Below are positions 26,025 to 34,832 of a stretch of DNA of 64,000 nucleotides, piece after piece; the first letter of the stretch is position 1, and each line of letters opens with the position of its first letter. Position numbers and translations under genes: made by a program. This stretch comes from Prevotella sp. UBA4268 (GTDB lineage: Bacteria > Bacteroidota > Bacteroidia > Bacteroidales > Bacteroidaceae). The DNA lies in NCBI GenBank assembly GCA_002395135.1, contig DGWC01000076.1, positions 33,146-97,145 on the forward strand, given 5' to 3'. The notes beneath the pieces were generated by a model. It was not told where the DNA came from and searched no databases. It saw only the letters and a program-made list of their open reading frames with translations.

Positions 26025-26708
26025 TCAGATGGACAGGATGAAATCGTCCCAGTCTTTCGACGAGCCTTTCTTTCCGAACACCTTGCTGAACAGTCGGCTG
26101 CGCGTGGAAGCCACGCTCTCCTTGCTGTGGGCCGTCAGCGTGGCAATGTCTCTGGGCTGTATACGCGCCTTGATGAGCAGGCTTACGTAATAGTCCTGGG
26201 CAGACAATTTGTAGAGACTGAACAGTTTTTCGGTGAAGCCCGTGTAGATGCCGTCAATCAGTTGCACCAAATCAGTCCAGTCTTGCTGCGACATGCTTCT
26301 GCCTTTGTCGATGTATTCCTGCATACGCTTATAGATATCCGAACTGAAAATGGTGGTTTCTGCCTGCCGGCGCTTCTCTCCTTCAATGCGTGCCACCTTA
26401 TTATTATAGTCGAGACGTGCCTTTTTCTCCTCCAATTCAAGGCGCAGCACCGAGTTTTCATCGCCCAATTGCTGCAAGAGCATCTCCAGTTCCTCTATTT
26501 TCTGCTCATTTTCCTCAATGCTTTTGCGGCTTTTGGCCTGCTGCTCATCCTGCATGGTGCGCACTTTCCGCAGTCGTTCTTCCAGCAGCAGAATCTTCCG
26601 GCGGCTGTTCTGCACAGCCACGATGAACAGAGCCACATAGGTAACGGTGCATAGAATCAGGAGAAACACCTCCCGCTGCGTCAATATGGTTATGGTTAAC
26701 TGCATCAT
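26025..26708 (-). CDS. Membrane-anchored coiled-coil protein with LuxR-like C-terminal domain
   Basis: A 227-residue protein from ATG 26708 (MMQLTITILTQREVFLLILC); the frame is open upstream but that part is not protein-like. One membrane segment (about 12-32), then a long coiled coil (about 36-110: LLLEERLRKVRTMQDEQQAK, NEQKIEELEMLLQQLGDENS), then a C-terminal domain with LSAQDYYVSLLIKARIQPRD and KESVASTRSRLFSKVFGKKG. The last part has the pattern of the C-terminal HTH-like domain of Bacteroidales TPR regulators. The usual periplasmic TPR sensor is missing. Function unknown; could be a membrane-bound regulator or a truncated one. Confidence 0.75.
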   Translation of the reverse strand: MMQLTITILTQREVFLLILCTVTYVALFIVAVQNSRRKILLLEERLRKVRTMQDEQQAKSRKSIEENEQKIEELEMLLQQLGDENSVLRLELEEKKARLDYNNKVARIEGEKRRQAETTIFSSDIYKRMQEYIDKGRSMSQQDWTDLVQLIDGIYTGFTEKLFSLYKLSAQDYYVSLLIKARIQPRDIATLTAHSKESVASTRSRLFSKVFGKKGSSKDWDDFILSI

Positions 26709-26823
26709 CTTCACTGATTGTTTCTTGTTGCAAAGATATAATAAATAAATGATGATGCCAAGAAAAATGGTTCTCAATAATTCGCAATTGGCAAAACGGT
26801 TTGCAAAAGTTTGCAAACAGCCT

Positions 26824-27288
26824 TCATCCGATGTTGTTACGCCTGATATATCGCAGGCGCGCGGCAAGCGACATCTTGGCAAACTTGCGCCATTCATCGG
26901 TTCCGCCCCTGCCAACATGGTCAAGATAATGCAGGTCGTACATGTGGCAATAGGCCTCTATCTCAAAGGGATTCAGATAATAGGCGGCATTTCGCGTCCT
27001 GCGGAAATAGCGCAAGGCAAGCAGCGAGTGCCATCCGTAAAGCAAATAGAACAAGAGCCACGAATTGCGAGTGTTCTGTGCCTGCCTCAGATGGATCATC
27101 TCATGGTTCTTCAGCGCATCGAGCCTGGCATTCAATCTGTCGGCTGCTGCCTGCTCACGTGTATAAATGCGGCCGAAAAGCGTAATGGCCGTATATCCCT
27201 TCCTGCACAGCCACTTGCTCACAGAGGCCGGCATGTCCACCACAGCGCCAGGCCGGGGAGAGCAGAATATGGAAAGCAGGAAGTTCAT
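26824..27288 (-). CDS. Small HExxH protein, M56/BlaR1-like minimal peptidase
   Basis: A 154-residue protein with HEMIH at residues 62-66 (context LKNHEMIHLRQAQ), a hydrophobic segment (SWLLFYLLYGWHSLLALRY, about 76-94), and NPFEIEAY at about 106-113 that could supply the third metal ligand (Glu 109 or 111). The order HExxH - hydrophobic - NPFExEAY resembles the peptidase core of M56/BlaR1-type proteins but without membrane sensor parts. A signal peptide is not clear. It lies 115 bp upstream of the coiled-coil gene and downstream of the M48 terminator. Activity is inferred only from the motif. Confidence 0.72.
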   Translation of the reverse strand: MNFLLSIFCSPRPGAVVDMPASVSKWLCRKGYTAITLFGRIYTREQAAADRLNARLDALKNHEMIHLRQAQNTRNSWLLFYLLYGWHSLLALRYFRRTRNAAYYLNPFEIEAYCHMYDLHYLDHVGRGGTDEWRKFAKMSLAARLRYIRRNNIG

Positions 27289-27304
27289 GCCTTGGAAATA
27301 GCGA

Positions 27305-27368
27305 ATAAAAAAACGAGGTTGCGCTCCATAGCCCTCTGCGTTTGCTCTGGCCTATACAGCGCAACCTC
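27305..27368 (-). terminator. Terminator after the M48 metallopeptidase gene
   Basis: GAGGTTGCGCT at 27315-27325 pairs with AGCGCAACCTC at 27358-27368 (11 bp) around a 32-nt loop. On the minus strand it is followed by a seven-T run (27307-27313). Confidence 0.75.
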
Positions 27369-27383
27369 ACGAGTCATACCGTC

Positions 27384-28277
27384 TTATCTCTTTGTGGTTT
27401 TCTTCGTTGTGGCGGTTTTCTTTTTGGTGCTTGTTGTTGCCTTTTTGGTGGTAGTTATCGTCTGCACTGCTGGTTTATAATAGGTAAGAGCCTCGGGCAG
27501 ATGCTTCTGAATGTCGGCAATTCGCTTGGTATCAGATGGGTGTGAACTCATCCAAGTGGCCACATTGCTCGATCCCTGGGCTGCCATGCGCTGCCAGAAC
27601 GTCACGGCCACGTTGGGATTATAGCCGGCCATGGCTGCAAAAATCAGTCCCATGTAGTCGGCTTCGCTCTCATTGTCGCGCGAATATTTCAGATTGAGCA
27701 GCGACAAACCCTGCGACAGGGCTGCCGTTCCCAGTTCTGTAGCCGTCTGGCTTACACCCACTGCCGAAGCGAGAGCACCGCCAATCTGCACCAAGGTGCT
27801 GGAGTTGCTGGCCTTGGTCATCTGCTCTGCCGAGTGCTTAGCCACGGCATGGGCAATCTCGTGACCAAGAACGATGGCCAGTGAAGCCTCATCTCTCGTC
27901 ACAGGAAGAATGCCTTCATAGACCACAATCTTACCTCCAGGCATGCAGAATGCATTCACCTGATTGTCCTGCACAAGGTTGAACTCCCACGCAAAGTTAT
28001 TCACCTCATTGGCAAAGCCATGTCCTTTCAGATAAGTCTCTACGGCTGTGGCCAGTTTCTGGCCCACCCGCTTCACCATTGCCGTATTCGTGGCATTGGT
28101 GGAGGCCTTTGCCGACTTCATGTACTGGGCATATTGCTGCGAACTTAGGCTCAGCACGTATTCGTCACTTACACTCAGACGGTGCTTTCTGCCCGTGATA
28201 GGCACCGTACTTGTGGTTCCGCATGACACCAGTATAGAGGTGACCAGTGTCAAAAGAATTACTTGAATCTTCTTCAT
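27384..28277 (-). CDS. M48 family zinc metallopeptidase lipoprotein (LoiP-like)
   Basis: A 297-residue protein. The N-terminus MKKIQVILLTLVTSILVSCG has a lipobox with Cys 19. The catalytic motif HEIAH is at 139-143 (VLGHEIAHAVAKHSAEQ), with ESEADYMGL downstream giving the third ligand. M48 lipoproteins such as LoiP/BepA act in envelope protein quality control on the periplasmic face of the outer membrane. The last 25 residues are almost only Thr, Lys, Ala and Ser (TTKKATTSTKKKTATTKKTT), a low-complexity basic tail. Confidence 0.93.
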   Translation of the reverse strand: MKKIQVILLTLVTSILVSCGTTSTVPITGRKHRLSVSDEYVLSLSSQQYAQYMKSAKASTNATNTAMVKRVGQKLATAVETYLKGHGFANEVNNFAWEFNLVQDNQVNAFCMPGGKIVVYEGILPVTRDEASLAIVLGHEIAHAVAKHSAEQMTKASNSSTLVQIGGALASAVGVSQTATELGTAALSQGLSLLNLKYSRDNESEADYMGLIFAAMAGYNPNVAVTFWQRMAAQGSSNVATWMSSHPSDTKRIADIQKHLPEALTYYKPAVQTITTTKKATTSTKKKTATTKKTTKR

Positions 28278-28559
28278 AATACTATAATATTATAATAATG
28301 TTTACCTTTTCTTGCTGTCGCGCCTGTTTCCCACTGGTTGTATATGTGCGAATAACAGACTGCCGCTGTCTGCAAAGGTACACATTTATTCTGAAACCAC
28401 AAGCGTTCTTTCGGGTATAATTGCATAATGGAAGCAAACTTTTTTTGCGTATTCCGATAAAAAAATCGCATTTACTTTTTTTTCATGGAAATTGTTGTTA
28501 TTTTTGCAAACGATATCTCATTATTAATATTCAGGATAATTATCCACAACCTAATCAAA

Positions 28560-30422
28560 ATGAAAAGAACCTTATCCTTATTCGCATTGATGGCATCGCT
28601 GGCCGGCTTTGCCGCGCAGCCCGATTCGCTGACATTGCAGGAAATTGTCGTAACAGGCACGCGCAACGCCACCGACGTGCGCCATTTGCCCATGACCGTA
28701 ACCGTGATTGGCCACGAAGAACTGACCAATCAGTATCAGACATCCGTCTTGCCCACCGTGATGCAGCAGGTTCCCGGCCTCATGCTCACCGCTCGCGGCA
28801 TGCTGGGATATGGTGTTTCGGGCGGAGCAGCAGGAGGCATCAACCTAAGAGGCATCAGTGGCGGTGCCGGCCAGTTGCTTGTGCTCATCGACGGACACCC
28901 TCAATACAACGGTGTTTATGGCCATCCCATCTCCGACAGTTACCAAACGCTCATGGCAGAGCGCGTTGAAGTGCTCAGAGGACCTGCCTCCGTGCTGTAT
29001 GGTTCAAATGCCATGGGCGGTGTCCTCAACATCGTTACGCGCCAAAACCATGCCGAAGGGTCGCACACCACGCTCAACTTAGGGGCTGGCAGTTACGGAA
29101 CGGTGACGGGAGAAATATCCAACCAGACACGAAAAGGGAAACTATCGACCACCGTTTCTGCACAATACGGACGTTCTGACAACCACCGCCCGCGAATGGG
29201 ATTCGAGCAATACGGCGGATACATGAAGATCGGCTACGACATTTCCAGCCATTGGAACACCTATATAGATGGAAACGTTACGCATTTCAATGCTTCTCAC
29301 CCCGGGACAACCACCTCGCCACTCTGGAATGCAGACCAATGGATTACGCGCGGAGTAGTTTCGGCGGCGCTGGAAAACCACTACGACCGCACAAGTGGTG
29401 CGCTGAGCGTTTATGCCAACTATGGCCGGCATAAGTTAAACGACGGTACGGCCGACCCAGTGAACAGTCCTACCACCCGATATTTCCGTTCTAAGGACGC
29501 ATTGACGGGCATTTCCTGGTATCAGAGCGTCAATCTGTTCGAAGGCAACAGAGTTACGGCCGGCCTTGACTTCCAGCATATCTACGGAAAAGCCTACTAT
29601 ACGTCTATCGCAACCGGCGAAGTGCTCGACACGCCCAACAAACAGAGCGGGCGTTCTCATCGCAACGAGGTGGCAGGATATGCTGATTTCAGACAGGACA
29701 TCGCGTCATGGCTCACCGTGGATGCAGGAATCCGCGTTGACCATCACTCCATTACCGGAACAGAATGGATTCCGCAGGCAGGCTTTGTGGTACGTCCGAT
29801 GGCGACGGGAGAAATCAAGGCCATGGCCAGCAAGGGATTCCGCACCCCCACCATGCGCGAAATGTACCTCTATCCCCCATCTAATGAAGAACTGGAACCA
29901 GAGCGCCTGTGGACCTACGAACTGTCATGGCATCACAGAATGGCAGGTAATGCCTTTGTATATGGCATCAATGCGTTCTATATCAATGGAGACAACATGA
30001 TAGAAACTGTGAACAGAAAGAACGTAAACACAGGTGCCATCGAGAATAGCGGCATAGAACTGGAAGCCTCTTATCGTATTAACGCGCAATGGAGCCTGAG
30101 CACGAACCACACTCTGCTGCACATGGTGCACCCGGTGGTGGCTGCGCCCGACTATAAAGGCTTTCTCGGCGTGAACTATTCGCGCAACAGATGGGAGGCT
30201 CATCTCTCCTTGCAGTGCATCAACGGTCTTTACACTGCCGTTGGAGACAACGAGAAGAAAGAGAACTTCGTGTTGCTGAACAGCACGGTGAGTTATCTGC
30301 TCACGAAAAACGCCACTCTCTGGCTGAGAGGAGAGAACCTGCTGGCACAGAAATACGAAATCAACGCCGGCTATCCCATGCCTCGCGCCACGGTGATGGG
30401 TGGCGTGCAGATCAGACTCTGA
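28560..30422 (+). CDS. TonB-dependent receptor
   Basis: A 620-residue protein from ATG 28560 (MKRTLSLFALMASLAGFAAQ, signal peptide). The plug domain begins LQEIVVTGTRNATDVRHLPM (TonB box-like start) and contains INLRGISGG, VLIDGHPQYNGVYG, ERVEVLRGPASVLYGSNAMG and GVLNIVTR. The 22-strand barrel follows with the TonB-receptor signature near GFRTPTMREMYLYPPSNEEL and ends in the aromatic/charged strand ATVMGGVQIRL. Without a SusD partner and with the BtuB/CirA-like plug it is likely for iron chelate, heme or cobalamin uptake (inference). A -7-like box TATTTTTG lies at 28499-28506. Confidence 0.93.
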   Translation: MKRTLSLFALMASLAGFAAQPDSLTLQEIVVTGTRNATDVRHLPMTVTVIGHEELTNQYQTSVLPTVMQQVPGLMLTARGMLGYGVSGGAAGGINLRGISGGAGQLLVLIDGHPQYNGVYGHPISDSYQTLMAERVEVLRGPASVLYGSNAMGGVLNIVTRQNHAEGSHTTLNLGAGSYGTVTGEISNQTRKGKLSTTVSAQYGRSDNHRPRMGFEQYGGYMKIGYDISSHWNTYIDGNVTHFNASHPGTTTSPLWNADQWITRGVVSAALENHYDRTSGALSVYANYGRHKLNDGTADPVNSPTTRYFRSKDALTGISWYQSVNLFEGNRVTAGLDFQHIYGKAYYTSIATGEVLDTPNKQSGRSHRNEVAGYADFRQDIASWLTVDAGIRVDHHSITGTEWIPQAGFVVRPMATGEIKAMASKGFRTPTMREMYLYPPSNEELEPERLWTYELSWHHRMAGNAFVYGINAFYINGDNMIETVNRKNVNTGAIENSGIELEASYRINAQWSLSTNHTLLHMVHPVVAAPDYKGFLGVNYSRNRWEAHLSLQCINGLYTAVGDNEKKENFVLLNSTVSYLLTKNATLWLRGENLLAQKYEINAGYPMPRATVMGGVQIRL

Positions 30423-30431
30423 GCGTAAAGA

Positions 30432-31148
30432 CTACTGGTAATTGCGTATGCGCACATCCACAGATGCGCCTTTCAGCAAGTCGACCACCGTGGTCATGTC
30501 GGTCCGCGAATAATGATACGGGAACAACACTTTGGGGTTTATCATCCGCGCTGCTCGGGCAAGTTGCTCGGGCAGCATGGTATATGGCTGGTTGCAAGGC
30601 AGAAAGGCCACATCGATATTCTTTATTTCTGCCATTTCGGGAATATCTTCCGTATCGCCGGCCACATAGATTCTGAAACCGTCTAAGGTGATGACATATC
30701 CGTTGTCGCGCCCTTTGGGATGGAATTTCTCACGTCCGGGCGTGGTGTTATAGGCAGGAACGGCCTCCACCTGTATATCTTCGGCCAGCATCAAGTTGTC
30801 GCCATTGGCCATCACAGTGCCGTTGCCCAGCATTTCGGCGCATCGCGCGTTGGTAACCAGTAGGGTTCCCGGCTTGGTGAGGTCAGCAATGGCCTGCTTG
30901 TCGAAGTGGTCTCCATGCTCGTGAGTCACGAAAATGTAGTCGGCCTTGGGCATTTTCGTATAGTCGGTCACAGGAGGCAGGTTGGTAACAGGGTCAATCT
31001 GGAATTCTTTTCCGTCGTAATTGATTCGGATGCTCGCATGCTTGATACACGTGAACACCACTTTCTTGCCCGAAGGAGTGACAAACGAGTCGGTTCCTTC
31101 GGTCTTTTCCTGCTGTCCGCAGGCCATCAAACTTGTCATAAGCAGCAA
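30432..31148 (-). CDS. MBL-fold metallo-hydrolase lipoprotein; signal peptide interrupted by in-frame stop
   Basis: The mature part is an UlaG-like metallo-beta-lactamase fold protein: FVTHEHGDHFD (metal ligands), IYVAGDTEDIPEM, LPCNQPYTM and FPYHYSR. A lipobox Cys follows SLMA. The natural start seems to be the ATG at 31172, which would give MRK, but the fourth codon is TAA (31161-31163) and the frame then continues as a perfect hydrophobic signal (YLFALLLMTSLMAC). As written, translation can only begin at the in-frame TTG at 31148 or the ATG at 31139, leaving a signal peptide without its basic start. Either a sequencing error or a real null/expression mutation. Confidence 0.8.
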   Translation of the reverse strand: MLLMTSLMACGQQEKTEGTDSFVTPSGKKVVFTCIKHASIRINYDGKEFQIDPVTNLPPVTDYTKMPKADYIFVTHEHGDHFDKQAIADLTKPGTLLVTNARCAEMLGNGTVMANGDNLMLAEDIQVEAVPAYNTTPGREKFHPKGRDNGYVITLDGFRIYVAGDTEDIPEMAEIKNIDVAFLPCNQPYTMLPEQLARAARMINPKVLFPYHYSRTDMTTVVDLLKGASVDVRIRNYQ

Positions 31149-31279
31149 TGCAAATAAATATTATTTTCTCATGTGGTTAGTGGTTGTTATGATTATGGTG
31201 TTGCAAATATAACTAAAACATTCAAGAAACACCACTTTTTTAACAACTTTTGAATCAATAACCGCATGGCACTGACAGG

Positions 31280-31305
31280 AAAAGGGATGGCTTCACAGCC
31301 ATCCC
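31280..31305 (-). terminator. Terminator of the flavodoxin-DUF2023 operon
   Basis: GGGATGGCT at 31284-31292 pairs with AGCCATCCC at 31297-31305 (9 bp, TCAC loop). On the minus strand TTTT follows at once. Confidence 0.75.
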
Positions 31306-31407
31306 CATCCCTATTATACAAAAACATTATGAATTTTATTTAGCGAACAAGATTCAAGAAAAAGTATATTCCTTACATTCCATTTTATAGTCATTCGGGG
31401 TTCATGA

Positions 31408-31776
31408 CTACTGCGCCTGCTTGCACTTGCGACACTTACGTTCACAATAGCGCTCACACTGCGCACATATATCGTAGCCCAGCATCGCCCCGAGAATGAA
31501 GTCTTCTTCGGGAGATAGTTGGTTGAGCGGTCGGGTAACCATCATGCGAATGGCATCGAGACACTCGCGCTTGCCGAAGAACAGATTCAGCCTGTCGTTG
31601 CCAACGGGCTGAACGATGTAGTTGATGCCCTGACGTTCAAGACGACGGAGTGCATATTCCTCATATCGCTTGTTGAAGGTGAAGAGCACCATGTTGCGTA
31701 CTCCTTTCTTATACTCATAAATATGGTTCATGAGCACCTTCATGTCTATCGGCATCACCTCGGCTTTCATATTCAT
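31408..31776 (-). CDS. DUF2023 family protein
   Basis: A 122-residue protein; the core [20 protein letters not shown] and the end [20 protein letters not shown] match the DUF2023 family as I recall it, which is typically encoded beside flavodoxin, as here (7 bp apart). The C-terminus has five Cys in a short space ([15 protein letters not shown]), possibly a metal or iron-sulfur site. A start at residue 12 (ATG 31743) is also possible. Function unknown; context suggests a link to flavodoxin electron transfer. Confidence 0.85.
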   Translation of the reverse strand: MNMKAEVMPIDMKVLMNHIYEYKKGVRNMVLFTFNKRYEEYALRRLERQGINYIVQPVGNDRLNLFFGKRECLDAIRMMVTRPLNQLSPEEDFILGAMLGYDICAQCERYCERKCRKCKQAQ

Positions 31777-31783
31777 AAAATAA

Positions 31784-32281
31784 TTATTTCAGACTTCTGT
31801 TTATCTGCTCCAGCCATGCGTCGATGCGGCTGTCGGTCTTGTCGTCCTCGTTGATATCGTCGAGGGCAAGTCCCACAAATTTGTTGTCAACTACAGCATC
31901 AGAGTCGTCGAAGGTATAACCGTCGATGTCAACCTCGCCGACAACGGTTGCGCCGCCAGCCTTTGCTGCATCGTAGAGTTCCTTCATGGCACCGCAGAAA
32001 GTGTCGCTGTAACTTGCAGAGTCACCGCAACCGAACACTGCTACCACCTTGCCTGAGAGGTCGGCACCCTTCAGCGTGTCAACGCCGTCGTACCAGTCGT
32101 CCTGCAACTCTCCTGCACCCCAAGTGGAAGTACCGATGAGCAGGTTGTCGTTCTCTGCGATAACGTCAGCGGTGAGGTCAGCAACATTTATTGCCTCTGC
32201 ACCTATCTTCTCTGCGATTTTCCCTGCAATCGCCTCGCATGTTCCGGTAGAAGAACCGTAAACTACTATTGTCTTTCCCAT
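31784..32281 (-). CDS. fldA: Flavodoxin
   Basis: A 165-residue protein from ATG 32281 ([20 protein letters not shown]). The FMN phosphate loop SSTGTCE, the loop [14 protein letters not shown] and the second isoalloxazine loop [15 protein letters not shown] are all present, and the length fits a long-chain flavodoxin. It carries electrons as a substitute for ferredoxin, often induced by iron limitation. It is preceded by a full promoter and followed by the DUF2023 gene. Confidence 0.95.
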   Translation of the reverse strand: MGKTIVVYGSSTGTCEAIAGKIAEKIGAEAINVADLTADVIAENDNLLIGTSTWGAGELQDDWYDGVDTLKGADLSGKVVAVFGCGDSASYSDTFCGAMKELYDAAKAGGATVVGEVDIDGYTFDDSDAVVDNKFVGLALDDINEDDKTDSRIDAWLEQINRSLK

Positions 32282-32316
32282 TTTCCTTTTCGTTAATTGT
32301 TTGACTTTTACGAGTG

Positions 32317-32347
32317 CAAAGATAAAAGGAAAACAGAATTTGTGCAA
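32317..32347 (-). promoter_or_regulatory. Promoter of the flavodoxin operon
   Basis: On the minus strand TTG (32347-32345) and TATCTTTG (32324-32317) are 20 bp apart. The flavodoxin ATG is 35 bp downstream. Confidence 0.6.
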
Positions 32348-32399
32348 TACCTAAAAATAGGGTAATTGCGAAATACCTAATAATAATGATGCCGTTTTG

Positions 32400-34604
32400 C
32401 TATCGCCTTATCAGGAATGAACCGGATAAAGCGGGGACAGGAGAATTCAGTTGGACCACATAAACGCCATGGGGCAATGCGTGGAGATCGAGCAGATAGT
32501 CGCCATTACCCTGGTTTTGAGCCCCTACAGGCACGCGTATTCCTTGCAGATTGTAGACCGAACATGCAAAATGGGCATGTCCGTCACCGCCAGTGCTCAT
32601 CATCCACCGCCCTTCGCCAAACTCTTTCACCTTCATCTGCTGGGGATTGTTGGCCGAAATGCCCGGTATTGCGCTCAACTCGAGCACTTCCAGCAGTCCG
32701 CGATAGGCATCAATCTCGCCGTAGCCGTAATAATTGTTGGGATAGTCAAGCGTTTCGTCGCAACGGCGACAGGTCTTCCTGAAGATGTCCTTGATATCAG
32801 CCGGTGTGAGATTCGGATTGGCTTCAAGCCAGAGTGCTACGATTCCGGCCACCACGGGAGTAGACATGGACGTGCCGGTTTCTATCGACCAGGGATAGCG
32901 GCGCTGGTTATAGATGCTGTAGGCCACATCGCTCTCCACTTTGGTCTGCGGATTTTCCTCGCGGAAATAACTGCTGAACGAAGAGACGATGGCATTGCCC
33001 GGTGCCATCACATCTGGTTTGATTCTTTCGTCTATCGTAGGTCCGACGCTCGAGAAAAGGGCACGCTCACCGTCTTCGCCCCACTCGCTCTTCACCCATT
33101 CTCCCGCTTCGTTCAGATGACCAGCACGATAGGTGGTTGCGCCCACGCAGATGGCGGCCGCCGAACTGCCCGGAGAGAAGACGCTGTGTGTGCACTCTCC
33201 TGCCGTGAGAAGCGGGTTCATGGCATTCTGTTCTATCTCTCCGTACACCCGATACAGACATACATCGGCATCTTCGCCAAGCAATTCGAATGAAATGGGT
33301 GGCGTATAGCCGAACAAATCGGGCGACTGGATATAGAAATCGTATGCCGTTTCTTGCGGATTGAATCCCGACGGGTAGGCCTGAATCTCTATCGGGAACT
33401 CCAATCCCATCATAGTTACCGTGTCGGTGAGCAGAGAATCGGGCATGGAAAGTACGCGCGACGACGGAATCACTAAGGTATCGGCGCGCAAAGCCGACTC
33501 ATAGACCTGCATCCGCAATGAAAACGGCCCGTCAGACTTCATTAAAAAGGCATTGTCTTTGCCCCACCGGCGGAAGAAAGCACCCGTCTGCTCCACTCCG
33601 CGCGGCTTTCTGATAAACGTATTGTGAAAGCCCTCGTTGCCGGCAGATGCGATAACGATGCGTCCGGGGCCCACCAAACTGTCGAGAACCGCAGCAAACA
33701 ACTGGTTGTCGCCATGCAAATCCTCGTAGGAACCTTCGCTGAACGAGATGACGCAAGGCTTTCCCTCCTGCTCGGCATAGTCGAAAATATACTTAAAACC
33801 GAGCGCATCGGTAGCCGTGGTATACTTCCAGCGCTGCGCCTCATCTATCAGAACGGTGTCGGATGTCACGGCATTGCTCACCAGACAGATGTCACTCTCA
33901 TAGGCAATGCCGCGATAAGGCGTGTCGAATCCTGTGCCGGCGGCGATGCCCAGCGTATGGGTGCCGTGGCCGGAGAGCATGCCGTCGCGCGAATGGCGAT
34001 AGTTCTGAATGTCTTCGGTCGTCACGTACTCCTGGCCTACATATAGTTTGCTGCCGATGGTATCTGTGGATAACTGGTCCCAGAAACGACGGATGCGGCT
34101 TTCGTTCATACCTTCGTCATAGAAATTAGGATGGGTAAGGTCGAAGCCGATGTCTTCCAGACCGACGATGACCCCCTTGCCCGTATAGGCTTGCGGCAGA
34201 TTACGCCCTTCGTGAAGCGGCTCCGTGTTCACGATCTGCGCTGTGGTGTCTATCGTAACGCTGCAACGCTCGCCCGCCTCAATGCGCTTCACTTGGTGAT
34301 GAGCGGCGAGTTTGCGCAATTGCCCCACAGGAATATCGGCTATAAAGATGTCGCCAAAACGCGCCAGTTCATGGCAGCCATTCTCTTGGAACACCTGTTC
34401 GGCATCGCCGCTGATACGCACAAAGGCGCACACCGACTGTCTGGAGCGCGAGTGAACCGGACGTGCCTGCCGCTTGCCGACGCTTTCCTTCACCGCCAGC
34501 CGCCGTATCCAGGAAGACATCTTGCCATAGTCGGTTGGCTGTGCCTTCATTGAAAGCACACCAACAAACATGATTATGAGCAATAGCACTTCTTTTCTTT
34601 TCAT
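32400..34604 (-). CDS. Secreted S8 (subtilisin-like) serine peptidase with T9SS-like C-terminus
   Basis: A 734-residue protein with signal peptide MKRKEVLLLIIMFVGVLSMK ending near AQ. Catalytic set by motif: Asp 151 (GLEDIGFDLTHP), His 213 (SGHGTHTLGIAAG) and Ser 579 (GTSMSTPVVAGI); oxyanion Asn region ASAGNEG. Between His and Ser there is a long beta-rich insertion. The C-terminal 60 residues (VYNLQGIRVPVG, LPHGVYVVQL) look like a type IX secretion sorting domain. A -7-like box (TAATTTTG) sits at 34629-34636 on the minus strand. Likely an exported peptidase at the cell surface. Confidence 0.9.
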   Translation of the reverse strand: MKRKEVLLLIIMFVGVLSMKAQPTDYGKMSSWIRRLAVKESVGKRQARPVHSRSRQSVCAFVRISGDAEQVFQENGCHELARFGDIFIADIPVGQLRKLAAHHQVKRIEAGERCSVTIDTTAQIVNTEPLHEGRNLPQAYTGKGVIVGLEDIGFDLTHPNFYDEGMNESRIRRFWDQLSTDTIGSKLYVGQEYVTTEDIQNYRHSRDGMLSGHGTHTLGIAAGTGFDTPYRGIAYESDICLVSNAVTSDTVLIDEAQRWKYTTATDALGFKYIFDYAEQEGKPCVISFSEGSYEDLHGDNQLFAAVLDSLVGPGRIVIASAGNEGFHNTFIRKPRGVEQTGAFFRRWGKDNAFLMKSDGPFSLRMQVYESALRADTLVIPSSRVLSMPDSLLTDTVTMMGLEFPIEIQAYPSGFNPQETAYDFYIQSPDLFGYTPPISFELLGEDADVCLYRVYGEIEQNAMNPLLTAGECTHSVFSPGSSAAAICVGATTYRAGHLNEAGEWVKSEWGEDGERALFSSVGPTIDERIKPDVMAPGNAIVSSFSSYFREENPQTKVESDVAYSIYNQRRYPWSIETGTSMSTPVVAGIVALWLEANPNLTPADIKDIFRKTCRRCDETLDYPNNYYGYGEIDAYRGLLEVLELSAIPGISANNPQQMKVKEFGEGRWMMSTGGDGHAHFACSVYNLQGIRVPVGAQNQGNGDYLLDLHALPHGVYVVQLNSPVPALSGSFLIRR

Positions 34605-34832
34605 ACGGCAAACATTTGGTCAGCCTTGCAAAATTAGGCATTTTTTCCTGAATAACATGCTGCCAGAACAAGGAAAATGCAGAAAAACGCACCCAAAGTG
34701 ACCGGAAGACAGGGCTATCTCGTTTTTTTTGCGTAATTTTGCAACCCCGCCGGCACGTTGCCGTCAATGGAGCAGCATGCCGGGATGACGGAAAAGCGAA
34801 TTGGAAGTATTGGTTTTTGATTGATAAAAGAC

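Noticed and set aside
28544-28552. TTATCCACA, identical to the DnaA box consensus
   Set aside because: A single copy just before a TonB receptor gene with no cluster of boxes, no dnaA and no AT-rich unwinding element; most likely chance.
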